The notes under the pieces: generated by a model
Databases searched by the model: none
What the model saw: only the letters and a program-made list of their open reading frames with translations
What the model was told of the DNA's origin: nothing
Assembly (NCBI GenBank): GCA_017463155.1
Contig: JAFTPT010000038.1
Span: 31,392 to 95,391, forward strand
Source: Blautia sp.
GTDB taxonomy: Bacteria; Bacillota; Clostridia; Lachnospirales; Lachnospiraceae
DNA: 64,000 nt
Direction: 5' to 3'
Shown: piece after piece, positions 19,798-28,675 of the stretch
How positions within the stretch are numbered: the first letter of the stretch is position 1
Layout of the letters: every line of letters begins with the position of its first letter
Made by a program: the position numbers and the translations under genes

Positions 19798-21165
19798 ATG
19801 GAATACCGTAAGAATGATCTTGTCACGATCAGGATCGAAGACTGCAGCACAGAAGGACAGGGGATCGGCAAAGCGGACGGCTATGCTGTCTTTGTCAAGG
19901 ATACCGTGATCGGCGATCTGGCCGAGGTACGGATCGTGAAAGCAAAAAAGAACTATGCCTATGGCCGGCTGGAAAAGATCCTGGAAGGATCTCCCTGGAG
20001 GCAGGAGCCGGTCTGCCCGGTCGCGAGACAGTGCGGCGGCTGTCAGCTGCAGTCCATGAAGTACGAGGAGCAGCTTCGGTTCAAGGAGAAGAAGGTCCGG
20101 GATCATCTGGAAAGGATCGGCGGATTTGCGAATCTTCAGATGGAGCCGGTGATCGGCATGGATACGCCTTATCATTATCGGAACAAGGCGCAGTTCCCTG
20201 TCGGAAGAGATCGGGATGGCCGGCTTGTCGCCGGGTTTTACGCAGGAAGGACACATACCATCATAAAGACAGATAACTGCGCTCTCGGCGTGTCCGTTAA
20301 CCAGGATATACTGAACAGAGTCCTTGCTCATATGGAGGCTTTTTCCATCGATCCCTATGATGAGAGAACAGGACATGGGCTGATCCGGCACGTGCTGATC
20401 AGGACAGCCTTTTCAACCGGGGAGATCCTGGTTTGCCTGGTGGTGAACGGGAACAGGGTGCCGGGTGAAAAAGAGCTTACGGCATCCCTTCGGGAGATTC
20501 CCGGAATGACCAGCATCTCTCTCAATGTAAACAGGAAAAATACGAATGTGATCCTTGGAGATCAATTGCGTATTCTCTGGGGAAATCCATATATCGTGGA
20601 CAGCATCGGGGATATAAAGTATCAGATCTCTCCGCTGTCCTTTTTTCAGGTCAACCCACTTCAGACCGTACAGCTATACCGGAAAGCCCTTTCCTATGCG
20701 GGACTAAAGGGCGGCGAAACGGTTTGGGATCTTTACTGCGGAATCGGCACGATCTCTCTCTTCATGGCGCAGAAAGCCCGCAAGGTACTTGGCGTGGAGA
20801 TCATTGACGCAGCCGTTGAAAATGCCCGCAGCAATGCAGCGCTGAACGGCTTTTCCAATGCTGAGTTTTTTGTCGGAAAATCGGAGGATGTCCTGCCGGA
20901 GCAGTATGAAAAGACAGGCGAATATGCGGATGTCATCGTCGTTGACCCGCCTCGAAAAGGTTGTGACGAAACCCTGCTCTCCACGATCATCCGGATGCAG
21001 CCGGAAAGGGTCGTCTATGTCAGCTGTGACAGCGCGACACTGGCCCGGGATCTCAAGTACCTGTGTGAGAGAGGATACGAATTGAAAAAAGTATGTCCCG
21101 TGGACATGTTCCCGCAGACAGTACACATAGAGACTATAGTGTTGCTACAAAGGTTGAATTCGTAG
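19798..21165 (+). CDS. rlmD: 23S rRNA (uracil-1939-C5)-methyltransferase, RlmD/RumA family
   Basis: A 455-residue SAM-dependent RNA uracil-C5-methyltransferase. Order: TRAM domain (about residues 3-62), [4Fe-4S] cluster cysteines Cys73, Cys79, Cys82 (CPVARQCGGC) with a fourth Cys in DNCALGV, then the methyltransferase fold with LYCGIGTISL, the DPPRKGCD motif and the catalytic Cys in VVYVSCDSATLARDL. Firmicutes have several paralogues (RlmCD, TrmFO-independent types), so the exact uracil modified is not certain. It forms a pair with the yhaM-like gene five bases upstream. It is the last clearly core gene before the accessory island. Confidence 0.93.
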   Translation: MEYRKNDLVTIRIEDCSTEGQGIGKADGYAVFVKDTVIGDLAEVRIVKAKKNYAYGRLEKILEGSPWRQEPVCPVARQCGGCQLQSMKYEEQLRFKEKKVRDHLERIGGFANLQMEPVIGMDTPYHYRNKAQFPVGRDRDGRLVAGFYAGRTHTIIKTDNCALGVSVNQDILNRVLAHMEAFSIDPYDERTGHGLIRHVLIRTAFSTGEILVCLVVNGNRVPGEKELTASLREIPGMTSISLNVNRKNTNVILGDQLRILWGNPYIVDSIGDIKYQISPLSFFQVNPLQTVQLYRKALSYAGLKGGETVWDLYCGIGTISLFMAQKARKVLGVEIIDAAVENARSNAALNGFSNAEFFVGKSEDVLPEQYEKTGEYADVIVVDPPRKGCDETLLSTIIRMQPERVVYVSCDSATLARDLKYLCERGYELKKVCPVDMFPQTVHIETIVLLQRLNS

Positions 21166-21532
21166 AAATCCTTTATTTTAAGCACTTTTACGAGCATTTC
21201 ACCTTCGGTGAGACCGACTGGTCGAAGCGCGGAAAACGCCTCGAAAAGTTTGTCCGGGTGGCTATAGCAATAGAACTCGTCACTGTAGGTACAAAACTTG
21301 AGGACTTATAGACAATAGAATATTGAACTGATTATGGACGATTGATTACTGTGTTTCTGCGGTAAACAAGCGTCCATTTTCTGTTTATCGGAATATGTAG
21401 GAGCAGAATAGAATGGATATGAATGATTACAAACAGGTTCTGCTTGACAAGGTCTATAAAAAGAAATAATATTTAATTGAAAATCGGCATCTTCGAAATA
21501 TGCCGAAATTAAAAGGCTTTTGGTGTTAAGAG
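21166..21532. other. Gene-free stretch at the left edge of the accessory island
   Basis: No convincing gene. AT content rises sharply after rlmD. There is a small frame at 21413-21469 (MDMNDYKQVLLDKVYKKK) that may be debris. A short inverted repeat TCGGCAT...ATGCCGA (21484-21506) sits 26 bases before the AbiEi-like start and could be its operator. No terminator for rlmD is obvious, which suggests that the original downstream sequence was replaced. Confidence 0.5.
21484..21506. repeat. Inverted repeat upstream of AbiEi-like gene (possible operator)
   Basis: TCGGCAT, nine bases, ATGCCGA. Antitoxins of the AbiEi class repress their own promoters by binding inverted repeats. The position fits, but this is inference from context. 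Confidence 0.4.
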
Positions 21533-22120
21533 ATGAAAAATAAAGAGAACCTGCCAGAGGATCAGAAAATTATTTCCATGAAGGAGTTAAGGGATATAGG
21601 CTATTCTCAATACATGGTCAGCAAACTGGTTGATGGAGGAAAACTGATCAAACTGAATAAAAGCAATTATGAGAATACAGGCTATCAAGGAGAAGAATCG
21701 GATTTTTATTATGTGGAGGCATATGCGCCGAAAGGCGTAATCTGCCTGATGAGTGCAGCAGTATATTATAACCTGACTGCCTATATTCCAGATGCAGTTG
21801 AGATTGCTATTCCAAGGAAGGCAAAAGTCTCGACAATTCCTGAATGGCCGCCCATGAAGATTCACTATTATACAGATGAGAGGTATGCCTTGGGAATGGT
21901 AACTGTTCAGGAAGGTAAGAATCAGTTCCGGATCTATGATATTGAAAAGACAGTAGTGGATATTGTGTTTTACAGAGAAAAAGTCGGGATTGAAGAAACA
22001 AAGGAAATACTTCATAGCTATCTTCGAAGACAGGATAGACAGCTTGATCGACTTTACGCATATGCCCAAAAGCTTCATTGTGAGAAGACTATCAGAACAT
22101 ATCTGGAAGTTCTGATATAA
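21533..22120 (+). CDS. AbiEi-type antitoxin / transcriptional regulator-like protein
   Basis: A 195-residue protein of the type IV toxin-antitoxin AbiEi family look. An N-terminal winged helix (about residues 14-52, ISMKELRDIGYSQYMVSKLV) is followed by the C-terminal AbiEi_4-like domain with YYVEAYAPKGVICLMSAAVYY and IYDIEKTVVDIVFYREKVG. In the classic pair it is followed by an AbiEii nucleotidyltransferase toxin, often with overlapping codons. Here no such toxin follows; instead a DUF1016 nuclease gene begins 24 bases downstream. It may be an orphan antitoxin or may control the nuclease. Confidence 0.82.
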   Translation: MKNKENLPEDQKIISMKELRDIGYSQYMVSKLVDGGKLIKLNKSNYENTGYQGEESDFYYVEAYAPKGVICLMSAAVYYNLTAYIPDAVEIAIPRKAKVSTIPEWPPMKIHYYTDERYALGMVTVQEGKNQFRIYDIEKTVVDIVFYREKVGIEETKEILHSYLRRQDRQLDRLYAYAQKLHCEKTIRTYLEVLI

Positions 22121-22176
22121 CAATCACCATTTATCAAACCACATTGGAAAAGAATAGTTTAAGGATGATATGTGCC

Positions 22177-23421
22177 ATGAATAGAAATGAGAAGCCAAGA
22201 GCAGTTCGTTTGCATGATACAAAGCTTGATAAAGAATATGTGCAGTGGATATATGACATTAAGCAGCGATTTCGCAATGCTCAGATAAAAGCAGCGGTAA
22301 AGGTGAATTCCGAGCAACTCCTTTTCAACTGGCAGCTAGGCAGAGATCTTGTCGTACGTAAGGCAGAAGAAAAATGGGGAAACGGAATCGTCGAACAGGT
22401 GAGCCTTGATCTTCAGGCGGCATTCCCAGAGGCGAAGGGATTCTCTGCACGTAATCTATGGAACATGAAGAAATGGTATTCTTTTTATACTTCGTATGAG
22501 GATTTCGGGAACGCTGTTAATGCTCTGAGTGGCCAGATGGATATCAGCAGCTTAAAACTGCAGCAGGTTGCTGCAGAAATTCAGGAGACGGCATCAGAAG
22601 AAAAACTGCAACAAGTTGTTGCAGAAATACCATTCCCGGCGATATTCGGATTTATCCCTTGGGGACATCATATTGAGATAATCACTAAATGCAAGGACTT
22701 GCATGAAGCTCTGTTTTACGTAAAAAGAACAATAGAAGAAGGCTGGAGCCGCAATGCTTTGGATAATTGCATTCGTGCCGATATGTACCATGCGGTTGGT
22801 ACTGCAGTGACAAATTTTTCGGAGAAGCTTCCGACAACACAGGGAGAACTTGCGCAGGAGATATTGAAAAGCAATTACGACCTTGGATTTGTCAGCTTAC
22901 CGCCAAAATATGATGAGAATGCATTAGAAGATGTATTGGAGCAGAGGATGACCAGGTTCCTGCTTGAGCTCGGTGAAGGTTGGGCTTTTGTAGGAAGACA
23001 GAAAGAAATCATCATCTCTGGGAAAACCAGAAAGATAGATTTGCTGTTTTATCATATCTACCTGCGATGTTATGTAGTGCTGGAACTGAAGGTAAAGCCT
23101 TTCGATCCGGAATACGCAGGGAAGTTGAACTTCTATGTAAATGCTGTAAACGAGTTCATCCGAAAGGATAGCGACAATCAGACGATTGGACTTCTGATCT
23201 GCAAAGATATGGATCGTACGGAGGTTCAGCTGGCGTTTCAAGGAATTACAACTCCGATGGGCGTGGCTACATACGATAATGTGAAAATACAGGAGATTCA
23301 GGAATACCTGCCCACTGCGGAGCAGATTCAGCAACAGATAGAAATTGCTGAAGAGGAATACAGAATAAGCCTTAGCGAAAAGACAGATAATACTGAAAGG
23401 AAACCATCTGGGTCTGATTGA
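22177..23421 (+). CDS. DUF1016 PDDEXK nuclease domain protein (YhcG-like)
   Basis: A 414-residue protein (425 if the ATG at 22144 is used). The N-terminal DUF1016_N domain (about residues 20-120) carries the pattern NWQLGRDLVVRKAEEKWG and FSARNLWNMKKWYSFY. The C-terminal DUF1016 nuclease domain (about 240-390) contains a PD-(D/E)XK core, visible as GKTRKIDLLFYHIYLRCYVV followed by ELK (Asp, Glu-x-Lys). Such proteins (PDDEXK/YhcG) are common in mobile and defence regions and are linked to DNA cleavage. A duplicated QQVVAEI-type stretch occurs at about 125-155. The neighbour upstream is an AbiEi-like regulator and the neighbour downstream is an IS. Confidence 0.88.
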   Translation: MNRNEKPRAVRLHDTKLDKEYVQWIYDIKQRFRNAQIKAAVKVNSEQLLFNWQLGRDLVVRKAEEKWGNGIVEQVSLDLQAAFPEAKGFSARNLWNMKKWYSFYTSYEDFGNAVNALSGQMDISSLKLQQVAAEIQETASEEKLQQVVAEIPFPAIFGFIPWGHHIEIITKCKDLHEALFYVKRTIEEGWSRNALDNCIRADMYHAVGTAVTNFSEKLPTTQGELAQEILKSNYDLGFVSLPPKYDENALEDVLEQRMTRFLLELGEGWAFVGRQKEIIISGKTRKIDLLFYHIYLRCYVVLELKVKPFDPEYAGKLNFYVNAVNEFIRKDSDNQTIGLLICKDMDRTEVQLAFQGITTPMGVATYDNVKIQEIQEYLPTAEQIQQQIEIAEEEYRISLSEKTDNTERKPSGSD

Positions 23422-23456
23422 AATTGCCAGTGGAAATTCTGTCTGGATAGGAATGG

Positions 23457-23466
23457 ATTATTTAAA
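23457..23466 (+). repeat. Candidate target-site duplication, left copy
   Basis: ATTATTTAAA directly outside the left IS end. The right flank has ATTAATTAAA (25281-25290), nine of ten bases equal. AT-rich sequence makes a chance match possible. Confidence 0.4.
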
Positions 23467-23468
23467 GG

Positions 23469-23492
23469 TTTCCCAACCTGCCGTACTATACA
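23469..23492 (+). repeat. IS terminal inverted repeat, left
   Basis: Contains TTTCCCAA and GCCGTACTATACA, matched as inverse complement at 25255-25278. Confidence 0.85.
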
Positions 23493-23503
23493 GTGACGGC
23501 AGG

Positions 23504-25057
23504 TCAGGGATTCTTCCTTGGACGTCCTCTCGGACGCTTTGGCTTTTGTTCTGTTGGTTCCTTCTTCGGTCTACCTCGTTTCTTCGGCTCCGGTCCGGGA
23601 ACCGGTATGGATAAACCGAGAGCTTCGAGCTCTTCGAATACACAGGTAATAGTATGTACCCAGCATCCGTCGTCTGATCGCGGCTGCTCTGGTGAATCCA
23701 CCATGCGCCATGCGGAACTGAGATCATCCATAAGGTCTTTATAGGACATCTTGTTCAGCAGGCCGGCATCCCTGGCCTTTCCGATCATACGGCAGGTGGT
23801 GACGGTAGCAATAAAGTTGACGAATTCCGATCCCATCAGGGAAAAGTCACCCTGGACATTGGTCTTGTCAAGGCATTGGTCGTTTTTATATTGGCGAAAG
23901 ACAAGTTCCAGCATCCATCGTTCGTCGTAACAGAGGTAAGCAGTTTTCGGATCCATATCCAGGTCCGACTCGAATACGATAACTCCGAAAACACTGCGCT
24001 TGTTTTCATACTTGCTGCCAATGAAATCCTTGTTCTTCTCGCGGCGGGCAAGATAGTCGGCTTCCTCAATAGCAGCTTTCCTTGCCGACTTGTAGGAGTA
24101 AAGGTAACGGCCGCCCTTGATGCAGCACTTTTTGTAAAGCACATGGTCGCCGACTCCTTCGAGGACACCTTCAAAAGCAAGCATAGCATTGTTCCCAATC
24201 CGGGAATCATTCCTCTTGATGGGTGTGAGGAAATGAAGATCCGGCCGGTCTCCCAGTTCCTGAATGATACGGACGGGAGGGACCCCCTTGTCTGCGATAA
24301 TGATACCACTCTTGATGTCATTATCCAGAATGAATGAGCGATAAGACACTGCATCGATGCTGTTGCCGGGAAACACCTCGGCACAGATCGGTTCCATAGC
24401 TTCGATGTCATAGGCATAGATAACGGAAACATCCCGGCAGCCTTTGATCCTGGCTTTATAGGAAAAGGCCGAAAGATCATTGACTGTACTGGTGTCCTGC
24501 TTGAGCATTCCGTCGATCGCCACATGATGGTCGGCTGCGACCCGTGCTGCGCGCTTTTGGTAAAACAGCCGGCGTTTCTTTCCATCCTGCCCAAGACGCT
24601 GCAGGAAACCGGATATGGTATTTGTCGACATCCCAATGCCGGGATAGTCCCTGGAGACGAAAGTGCGGTTGTATTCAGAAGAAAGCCTGCTGTTTACAAT
24701 AGACGGCTTGATGATCCGCAGGGTCGCGATCGCCATGATCGTATAGGCCTCTTTGATTGGATAAACATCCATGAGGTCATCCAGGAGATCGCGTGAGACC
24801 GACTTTACAAAAGCACATGCCCCATAAGAAAGCATGTCAGGGCCGGTAACAGCGGATGGGTCCTGTTTAGATACAAACCTTCCGTCACGGATGTGCCCGA
24901 TGACCCTGCCATTGCGAGGCTGCGGGTTTCCTCCGGGAATGTATCGTGTGCTGATTCGCTCCCGGACAGCGTAACGGTTGGGACCGTCACGGCCGTTGTC
25001 CTCGACAATGGTGTTGACCGGGCGTGGTACTTTGCGGATATGATCTGGAACTGCCAT
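23504..25057 (-). CDS. DDE transposase of IS1634/IS4 type
   Basis: A 517-residue DDE transposase. The start MAVPDHIRKV is preferred because AGGGGTGAT precedes it; an in-frame ATG 54 bases upstream adds a hydrophobic stretch unlikely to belong. The acidic triad can be placed at HVAIDGML (Asp), GIIIADKGVPP (Asp) and RWMLELVFRQYKN (Glu, with the Y-(2)-R-like surroundings of IS4). The C-terminus carries two AT-hook-like motifs, KKRGRPKK and RPRGRPRK, which are unusual in bacterial transposases and could aid binding to the AT-rich ends. Confidence 0.9.
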   Translation of the reverse strand: MAVPDHIRKVPRPVNTIVEDNGRDGPNRYAVRERISTRYIPGGNPQPRNGRVIGHIRDGRFVSKQDPSAVTGPDMLSYGACAFVKSVSRDLLDDLMDVYPIKEAYTIMAIATLRIIKPSIVNSRLSSEYNRTFVSRDYPGIGMSTNTISGFLQRLGQDGKKRRLFYQKRAARVAADHHVAIDGMLKQDTSTVNDLSAFSYKARIKGCRDVSVIYAYDIEAMEPICAEVFPGNSIDAVSYRSFILDNDIKSGIIIADKGVPPVRIIQELGDRPDLHFLTPIKRNDSRIGNNAMLAFEGVLEGVGDHVLYKKCCIKGGRYLYSYKSARKAAIEEADYLARREKNKDFIGSKYENKRSVFGVIVFESDLDMDPKTAYLCYDERWMLELVFRQYKNDQCLDKTNVQGDFSLMGSEFVNFIATVTTCRMIGKARDAGLLNKMSYKDLMDDLSSAWRMVDSPEQPRSDDGCWVHTITCVFEELEALGLSIPVPGPEPKKRGRPKKEPTEQKPKRPRGRPRKNP

Positions 25058-25254
25058 AAAAATCACCCCTATATATAGTGCTATTATATAATATGCAGTA
25101 CTATATATCAAGGATTTTCGTTGTGATTTTTCAATAATCTGAGGCAGTTTTCGGACTCACAGACTGCAGAAAAAGCAGAAAAGCTGTCACTTTTCAAGGA
25201 ACTGTTAACGAACGCATAGCGTTCAGACACTGAACCGTACCATTTTCACTGTTT

Positions 25255-25278
25255 TGTATAGTACGGCGAATTGGGAAA
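25255..25278 (-). repeat. IS terminal inverted repeat, right
   Basis: Inverse complement of the left end: TGTATAGTACGGC followed by TTGGGAAA. Confidence 0.85.
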
Positions 25279-25280
25279 GT

Positions 25281-25566
25281 ATTAATTAAACTATCGTCTG
25301 CATGAATCAGAGCCTGCACTGGTCTTATAAAGGACGGTGACCGGTCGCTTACGATCTTCCTCATAGGAACGGCAGTGTTTATGATCGTCCGAGGCAGCAG
25401 GCAAATCAAAAAGCTGCAATAGTCCCGATCCCCGGAAGAAATTCCGGGGATTTTCATGAATAACATTTCTTTAACATAACTTCATCATCTCGCAAACATT
25501 CCCGGGGTAGTCTTATGCCAGTGAAAGGGAAAAACCCCACAAAAAACCTGAAAGGATGTCATTGAT
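25281..25566. other. Debris between IS and small ORF
   Basis: No intact gene. A short frame ending at the TAG near 25422 reads GDRSLTIFLIGTAVFMIVRG and then SRQIKKLQ, which looks like the tail of a membrane protein cut off by the IS. A terminator follows at 25428-25454. Confidence 0.4.
25428..25454 (+). terminator. rho-independent terminator
   Basis: ATCCCCGGAA, loop GAAA, TTCCGGGGAT, then TTT. It follows the membrane-protein-like remnant. Confidence 0.75.
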
Positions 25567-25767
25567 ATGAAAACCATCACCGTCACCGATCTGAACAACC
25601 TCGCACTGGCCGCTCTGGGCAGAAGCATGTGCTGCGCCGAAACCAGCCCCGCTCCCAACACAGCGGAAGCCGCCTTCCTCCGGGAACTGAGCGCCCGGGC
25701 CGCCAGCCGCAGCGTCCTGTTCTACCATCCCCAGGCAAGTAAAGCCATCCTCGGCCATACCGCATAA
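25567..25767 (+). CDS. Hypothetical small protein (66 aa)
   Basis: A 66-residue frame preceded by AAAGGATG. It is Ala-rich (SARAASRS) with two Cys in MCCAETS and no recognised domain. Its GC-rich codon use is close to that of the following broken SnoaL-like gene, 50 bases downstream. It could be a real small gene or a remnant; I do not recognise it. Confidence 0.4.
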   Translation: MKTITVTDLNNLALAALGRSMCCAETSPAPNTAEAAFLRELSARAASRSVLFYHPQASKAILGHTA

Positions 25768-25817
25768 GTAGGCCGGCTTATATCCTATAAACAAATAAAA
25801 GAAAGAAGGAATCAACT

Positions 25818-26252
25818 ATGGCAGTCACAGAAATCAAGAATCCCACTCCCATCGAAAGCGATCTGGAAAAGGCCATCAAGGACCGGCTGTTCAACGGCTT
25901 CAACAACTGGAACGGCGGCTACGACGGCTGGCTTGAGTGGTGCAAACCCTTTATGAGCCAGACGCTCACCACAACGTCTACGGCAAACGCCTGACCCTGG
26001 AGGAGTACAAAGGCATGATGGGCCAGCTGTTCCAGCACTTCACCATGGAGCTGGGCGACTTTGAGAACATGATCATCCGAGACAACTCTGTGACTGCAGC
26101 TTTATTACGCACCACACCATCTCCGGCGTCAACCTGACCGGACCGGATTTCCTGCGCCGTAAGGATAAAATAATTGCCTCACTGGATCGTGAGATCCAAC
26201 ACGGCGATCTTGACCGCATGGCGGCGATTCGTAGGAACAAGAGAACGTTGTA
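25818..26252 (+). pseudogene. SnoaL/NTF2-like protein, broken by two frameshifts
   Basis: It starts at ATG 25818 after AAAGAAGGAA. Frame 1 gives a normal SnoaL-like start (IESDLEKAIKDRLFNGFNNW). Near 25945 the coding sense moves to another frame (TLYEPDAHHNVYGKRLTLEEY, then GQLFQHFTMELGDFENMII). Near 26097 it moves again (SFITHHTISGVNLTG), and the last part, DFLRRKDKIIASLDREI onward to the stop, does not look SnoaL-like and may belong to another gene. SnoaL/NTF2-like folds are small-molecule-binding or cyclase barrels. The continuity of the coding sense across frames shows a recently inactivated gene or sequencing errors. Confidence 0.75.
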
Positions 26253-26267
26253 ATAACAAAATGAGTA

Positions 26268-26305
26268 ACCTGTGAGTATCTTCGGATGCTCACAGGTCTT
26301 TTTTT
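26268..26305 (+). terminator. rho-independent terminator
   Basis: ACCTGTGAGTATC, loop TTCG, GATGCTCACAGGT (one G-T pair), then CTTTTTTT. Confidence 0.9.
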
Positions 26306-26459
26306 CGCTCTGATAAACAAGAAATAGCCATACGTTCGGAAAAGCGCTGTCGGAAAACATTGCCTTTTCAAAATAACACTACTTTAACAAAACGCAAGCA
26401 TCCCATAAACATTGCAGCGGTACGATAATCGCGCAATTAAAAAAACACGGAGGTGTGTC

Positions 26460-26552
26460 ATGAAAAAGCATATAGTCTGGATCATCCCTGCCCTGGCGGC
26501 CATCATCGCCTGCATCACGTTGCTCATTAAGAGGAAAAAAGCAGGTTTCTAA
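26460..26552 (+). CDS. Small single-pass membrane peptide (30 aa)
   Basis: A 30-residue frame with GGAGGTG eight bases upstream. It has an N-terminal MKKH, one hydrophobic helix (WIIPALAAIIACITLLI) and a basic tail KRKKAGF. Its stop codon overlaps the AAAGGAGGG ribosome site of the next frame. Such peptides often sit at the head of membrane-protein operons. It may be a real small gene whose partners have been lost. Confidence 0.5.
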   Translation: MKKHIVWIIPALAAIIACITLLIKRKKAGF

Positions 26553-26565
26553 AGGAGGGAAAGAA

Positions 26566-27740
26566 ATGAATGCGATTGTAAAGGCTATTTTGGAGTTTTT
26601 AAAGTTATTTGGGCTCTTACATCTGCATTGGGCAGTGCTCGCGGGGGCTGCTGTGCTGGCAAACCGAAAGCTTCACCTGAATGATGAAATGTTTCGGAAG
26701 CTTCTGCATTTGACAGCGGTGTTTGCGATCATACCCATTGTTTTGCCGTCAGCCGGTTCTGCAATACCCTCCGCTCCCTGCTCCTAAATCATCTTTTACT
26801 GGTGATCGCAGGCAGTGTCGCGGTGACGGCCCTGACAGCGCAAACCAACCTGAATAACTTTTTCGCCTCGGTCAGTACGGGAATCAGTATGTCTACACTC
26901 CTTGTAGTCGGCGTTCTTTACGGTGAAGAGGACAGGACAGGGATCCGAGCGCTGATGAAAACGGCATTACAGACAGGAGCAATCCTTGTCAGCCTGTTGG
27001 CGGCTGTACTGTTCCTTGCTGCCCCGCAGTTGGTTGGCTTGTATATTGAGCCGGGGCATGAGGCCTTTTCTATGGCAGTAACCTGTGTACGGATCTTTGC
27101 GTTCAGTATGCCGCTGCACGTGATCATCAACGTGTTTATGAATTATCTTCAAGGGACGAGAAACCTCAGAAAGTCACATGTCTCCTGTATCTTGAATGAA
27201 CTTGTTGCAGTTGTAGGCTGCGCCATACCGTTCGGGTTCCTCTTTGGTGTGAACGGCGTATGGCTGGCCTTCCCTGTCGGCAAAGCGCTGACACTTCTGG
27301 TGATCGCTTTGATGGCATGGCATGATGCGAAAAAAGTTCCGCTCCATCTATCGGATTACCTGTTTCTTCCTGTCGACTTTGACTCGTCTCCCAGTGTGGA
27401 AATGGAACTGCAAAGCATGTCTTCCGAAGAGATTTCAAATGCCATAGATACCATGAAAACCTTTTGCATAGACGAAGGAATGGAACAAGAGACCGCAAGT
27501 CAAATCGCAGGGGCCATTTCCAAGCTGCTTGCAGACATTTTACAGGGAAGCTCGTCCAGCAGGAATAGGGTATCCGCCGATGTTCGTCTCCGTCGAACCG
27601 AAAAGAGCTTTCTCATTCGCATTCGGGACAGCGGCAAATCGAAGGATCGCAGTCAGGCTGCCAGGGAATTGCTTCCTGCGTGCGCATCCGTTCATTACGT
27701 CAATACGATGAGCACGAATTATCTTCATCTTATCGTCTGA
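26566..27740 (+). pseudogene. Chimeric remains: CTP-transferase-like start joined to MATE-family C-terminal half
   Basis: The first frame (26566-26787) begins like a dolichol kinase/phosphatidate cytidylyltransferase-type membrane protein: LHWAVLAGAAVLANRKLHLN, then FRKLLHLTAVFAIIPIVLPS. It then runs into a different gene in another frame. From about 26753 the frame reads NTLRSLLLNHLLLVIAGSVA and continues (to 27740) as the second half of a MATE multidrug exporter with about six membrane helices, plus a soluble tail. The MATE first half is missing. A complete related CTP-transferase domain occurs at 36500-37260. The good ribosome site belongs to the first piece only, so the MATE half is probably not made. 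Confidence 0.75.
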
Positions 27741-27771
27741 CTTGCCAGGAATCATGAAAGGAGAACAAGCA

Positions 27772-28674
27772 ATGAATGCCATTGAAATTCGTGGACTCAA
27801 AAAGTCCTTCCGTGGACTGTATGCCCTGGACGGCCTGGACATGACTGTACCGGTGGGCGCCATCTACGGCTTCATCGGGGAAAACGGCTCGGGCAAGTCC
27901 ACCACGGAAAAGCTGATCTGCGGGCATCTGGTGCCCAGCGGCGGCAAAATCAAGCTGTTCGGAAAGAGCTACAAAAACGCCGGAGTGCGCGCCAGAGTGG
28001 GAGCACTCATTGAAAACACCGGGTGCTTCCCCAATTCCAGCATCTATCAGAACCTGATGATGCAGTGCATCAACCTGAACCTGCCGAATCCCGACGGGGA
28101 GATCGGTCGTGTGCTGCGGATCGTCCGCATGGAGGAGCACAAGAATCTGAAATTCAAAAAATGTTCACTCGGCATGAAGCAGCGCATCGGCATCGCCATG
28201 GCGCTCTTGGGCGACCCGGCGCTGCTCATTCTGGACGAGCCCATCAACGGCCTTGATACCGACGGTATGCGCATCATGCGGGAGATCCTCGTGGACATCA
28301 CGAAGAACTACGGATGTACCGTTTTGATTTCCTCCCACATCCTCGGCGAGCTGGAGAAGATCGCCACGCACTACGGCATCATCCGGCAGGGGAAAATGAT
28401 CCAGGAGCTGACCGCCAAGGAGATGGAAAGCCGCTGCCGGAATTTCACCACAGTCAAATCTCCCGATCTGCAGCGGGCTTTCTGCGCGCTTCGCCAGAAA
28501 TACCCGGACGTGAGAGCCGAAGAAGGTGCCATTCGCGTCTATGACGTGAATGATACGGAAGAGATCGTGGACTGGCTGTTGAGAAGCGGGATCGACGTCA
28601 GCGAGATCGAGAAGAACCGCATCGGCCTGGAGGAATATTACATCGAGCTCATGAGCCGGAAGGAGGCTGTCTGA
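27772..28674 (+). CDS. ABC-2 exporter ATPase, copy 1 (BcrA/CcmA type)
   Basis: A 300-residue ABC ATPase. Walker A GENGSGKST (36-44), signature CSLGMKQR (about residue 128), Walker B LLILDEPINGLD (about 150) and the H-loop region SSHILGEL are all present. A C-terminal extension of about 80 residues is typical of bacitracin/lantibiotic-type exporters. The start is set by AAAGGAGAACAAGC before ATG 27772. The permease gene begins two bases after the stop. Genes 27772-31230 form an operon of two ATPase-permease pairs. The substrate is unknown; peptide antibiotic export or immunity is a family-based guess. Confidence 0.92.
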   Translation: MNAIEIRGLKKSFRGLYALDGLDMTVPVGAIYGFIGENGSGKSTTEKLICGHLVPSGGKIKLFGKSYKNAGVRARVGALIENTGCFPNSSIYQNLMMQCINLNLPNPDGEIGRVLRIVRMEEHKNLKFKKCSLGMKQRIGIAMALLGDPALLILDEPINGLDTDGMRIMREILVDITKNYGCTVLISSHILGELEKIATHYGIIRQGKMIQELTAKEMESRCRNFTTVKSPDLQRAFCALRQKYPDVRAEEGAIRVYDVNDTEEIVDWLLRSGIDVSEIEKNRIGLEEYYIELMSRKEAV

Positions 28675-28675
28675 G

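Larger units (their letters stand above)
23467..25280 (-). mobile_element. Complete IS1634/IS4-superfamily insertion sequence (about 1.8 kb)
   Basis: A transposase gene bounded by imperfect inverted ends. Left 23469-23492 reads TTTCCCAAcctGCCGTACTATACA in sense. The right end, read on the minus strand from 25278, is TTTCCCAAttcGCCGTACTATACA. Thus 8 plus 13 bases are identical around three differing bases. The ends and the full-length transposase suggest an element still capable of moving. It inserted between the DUF1016 gene and the debris to its right. Confidence 0.82.
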
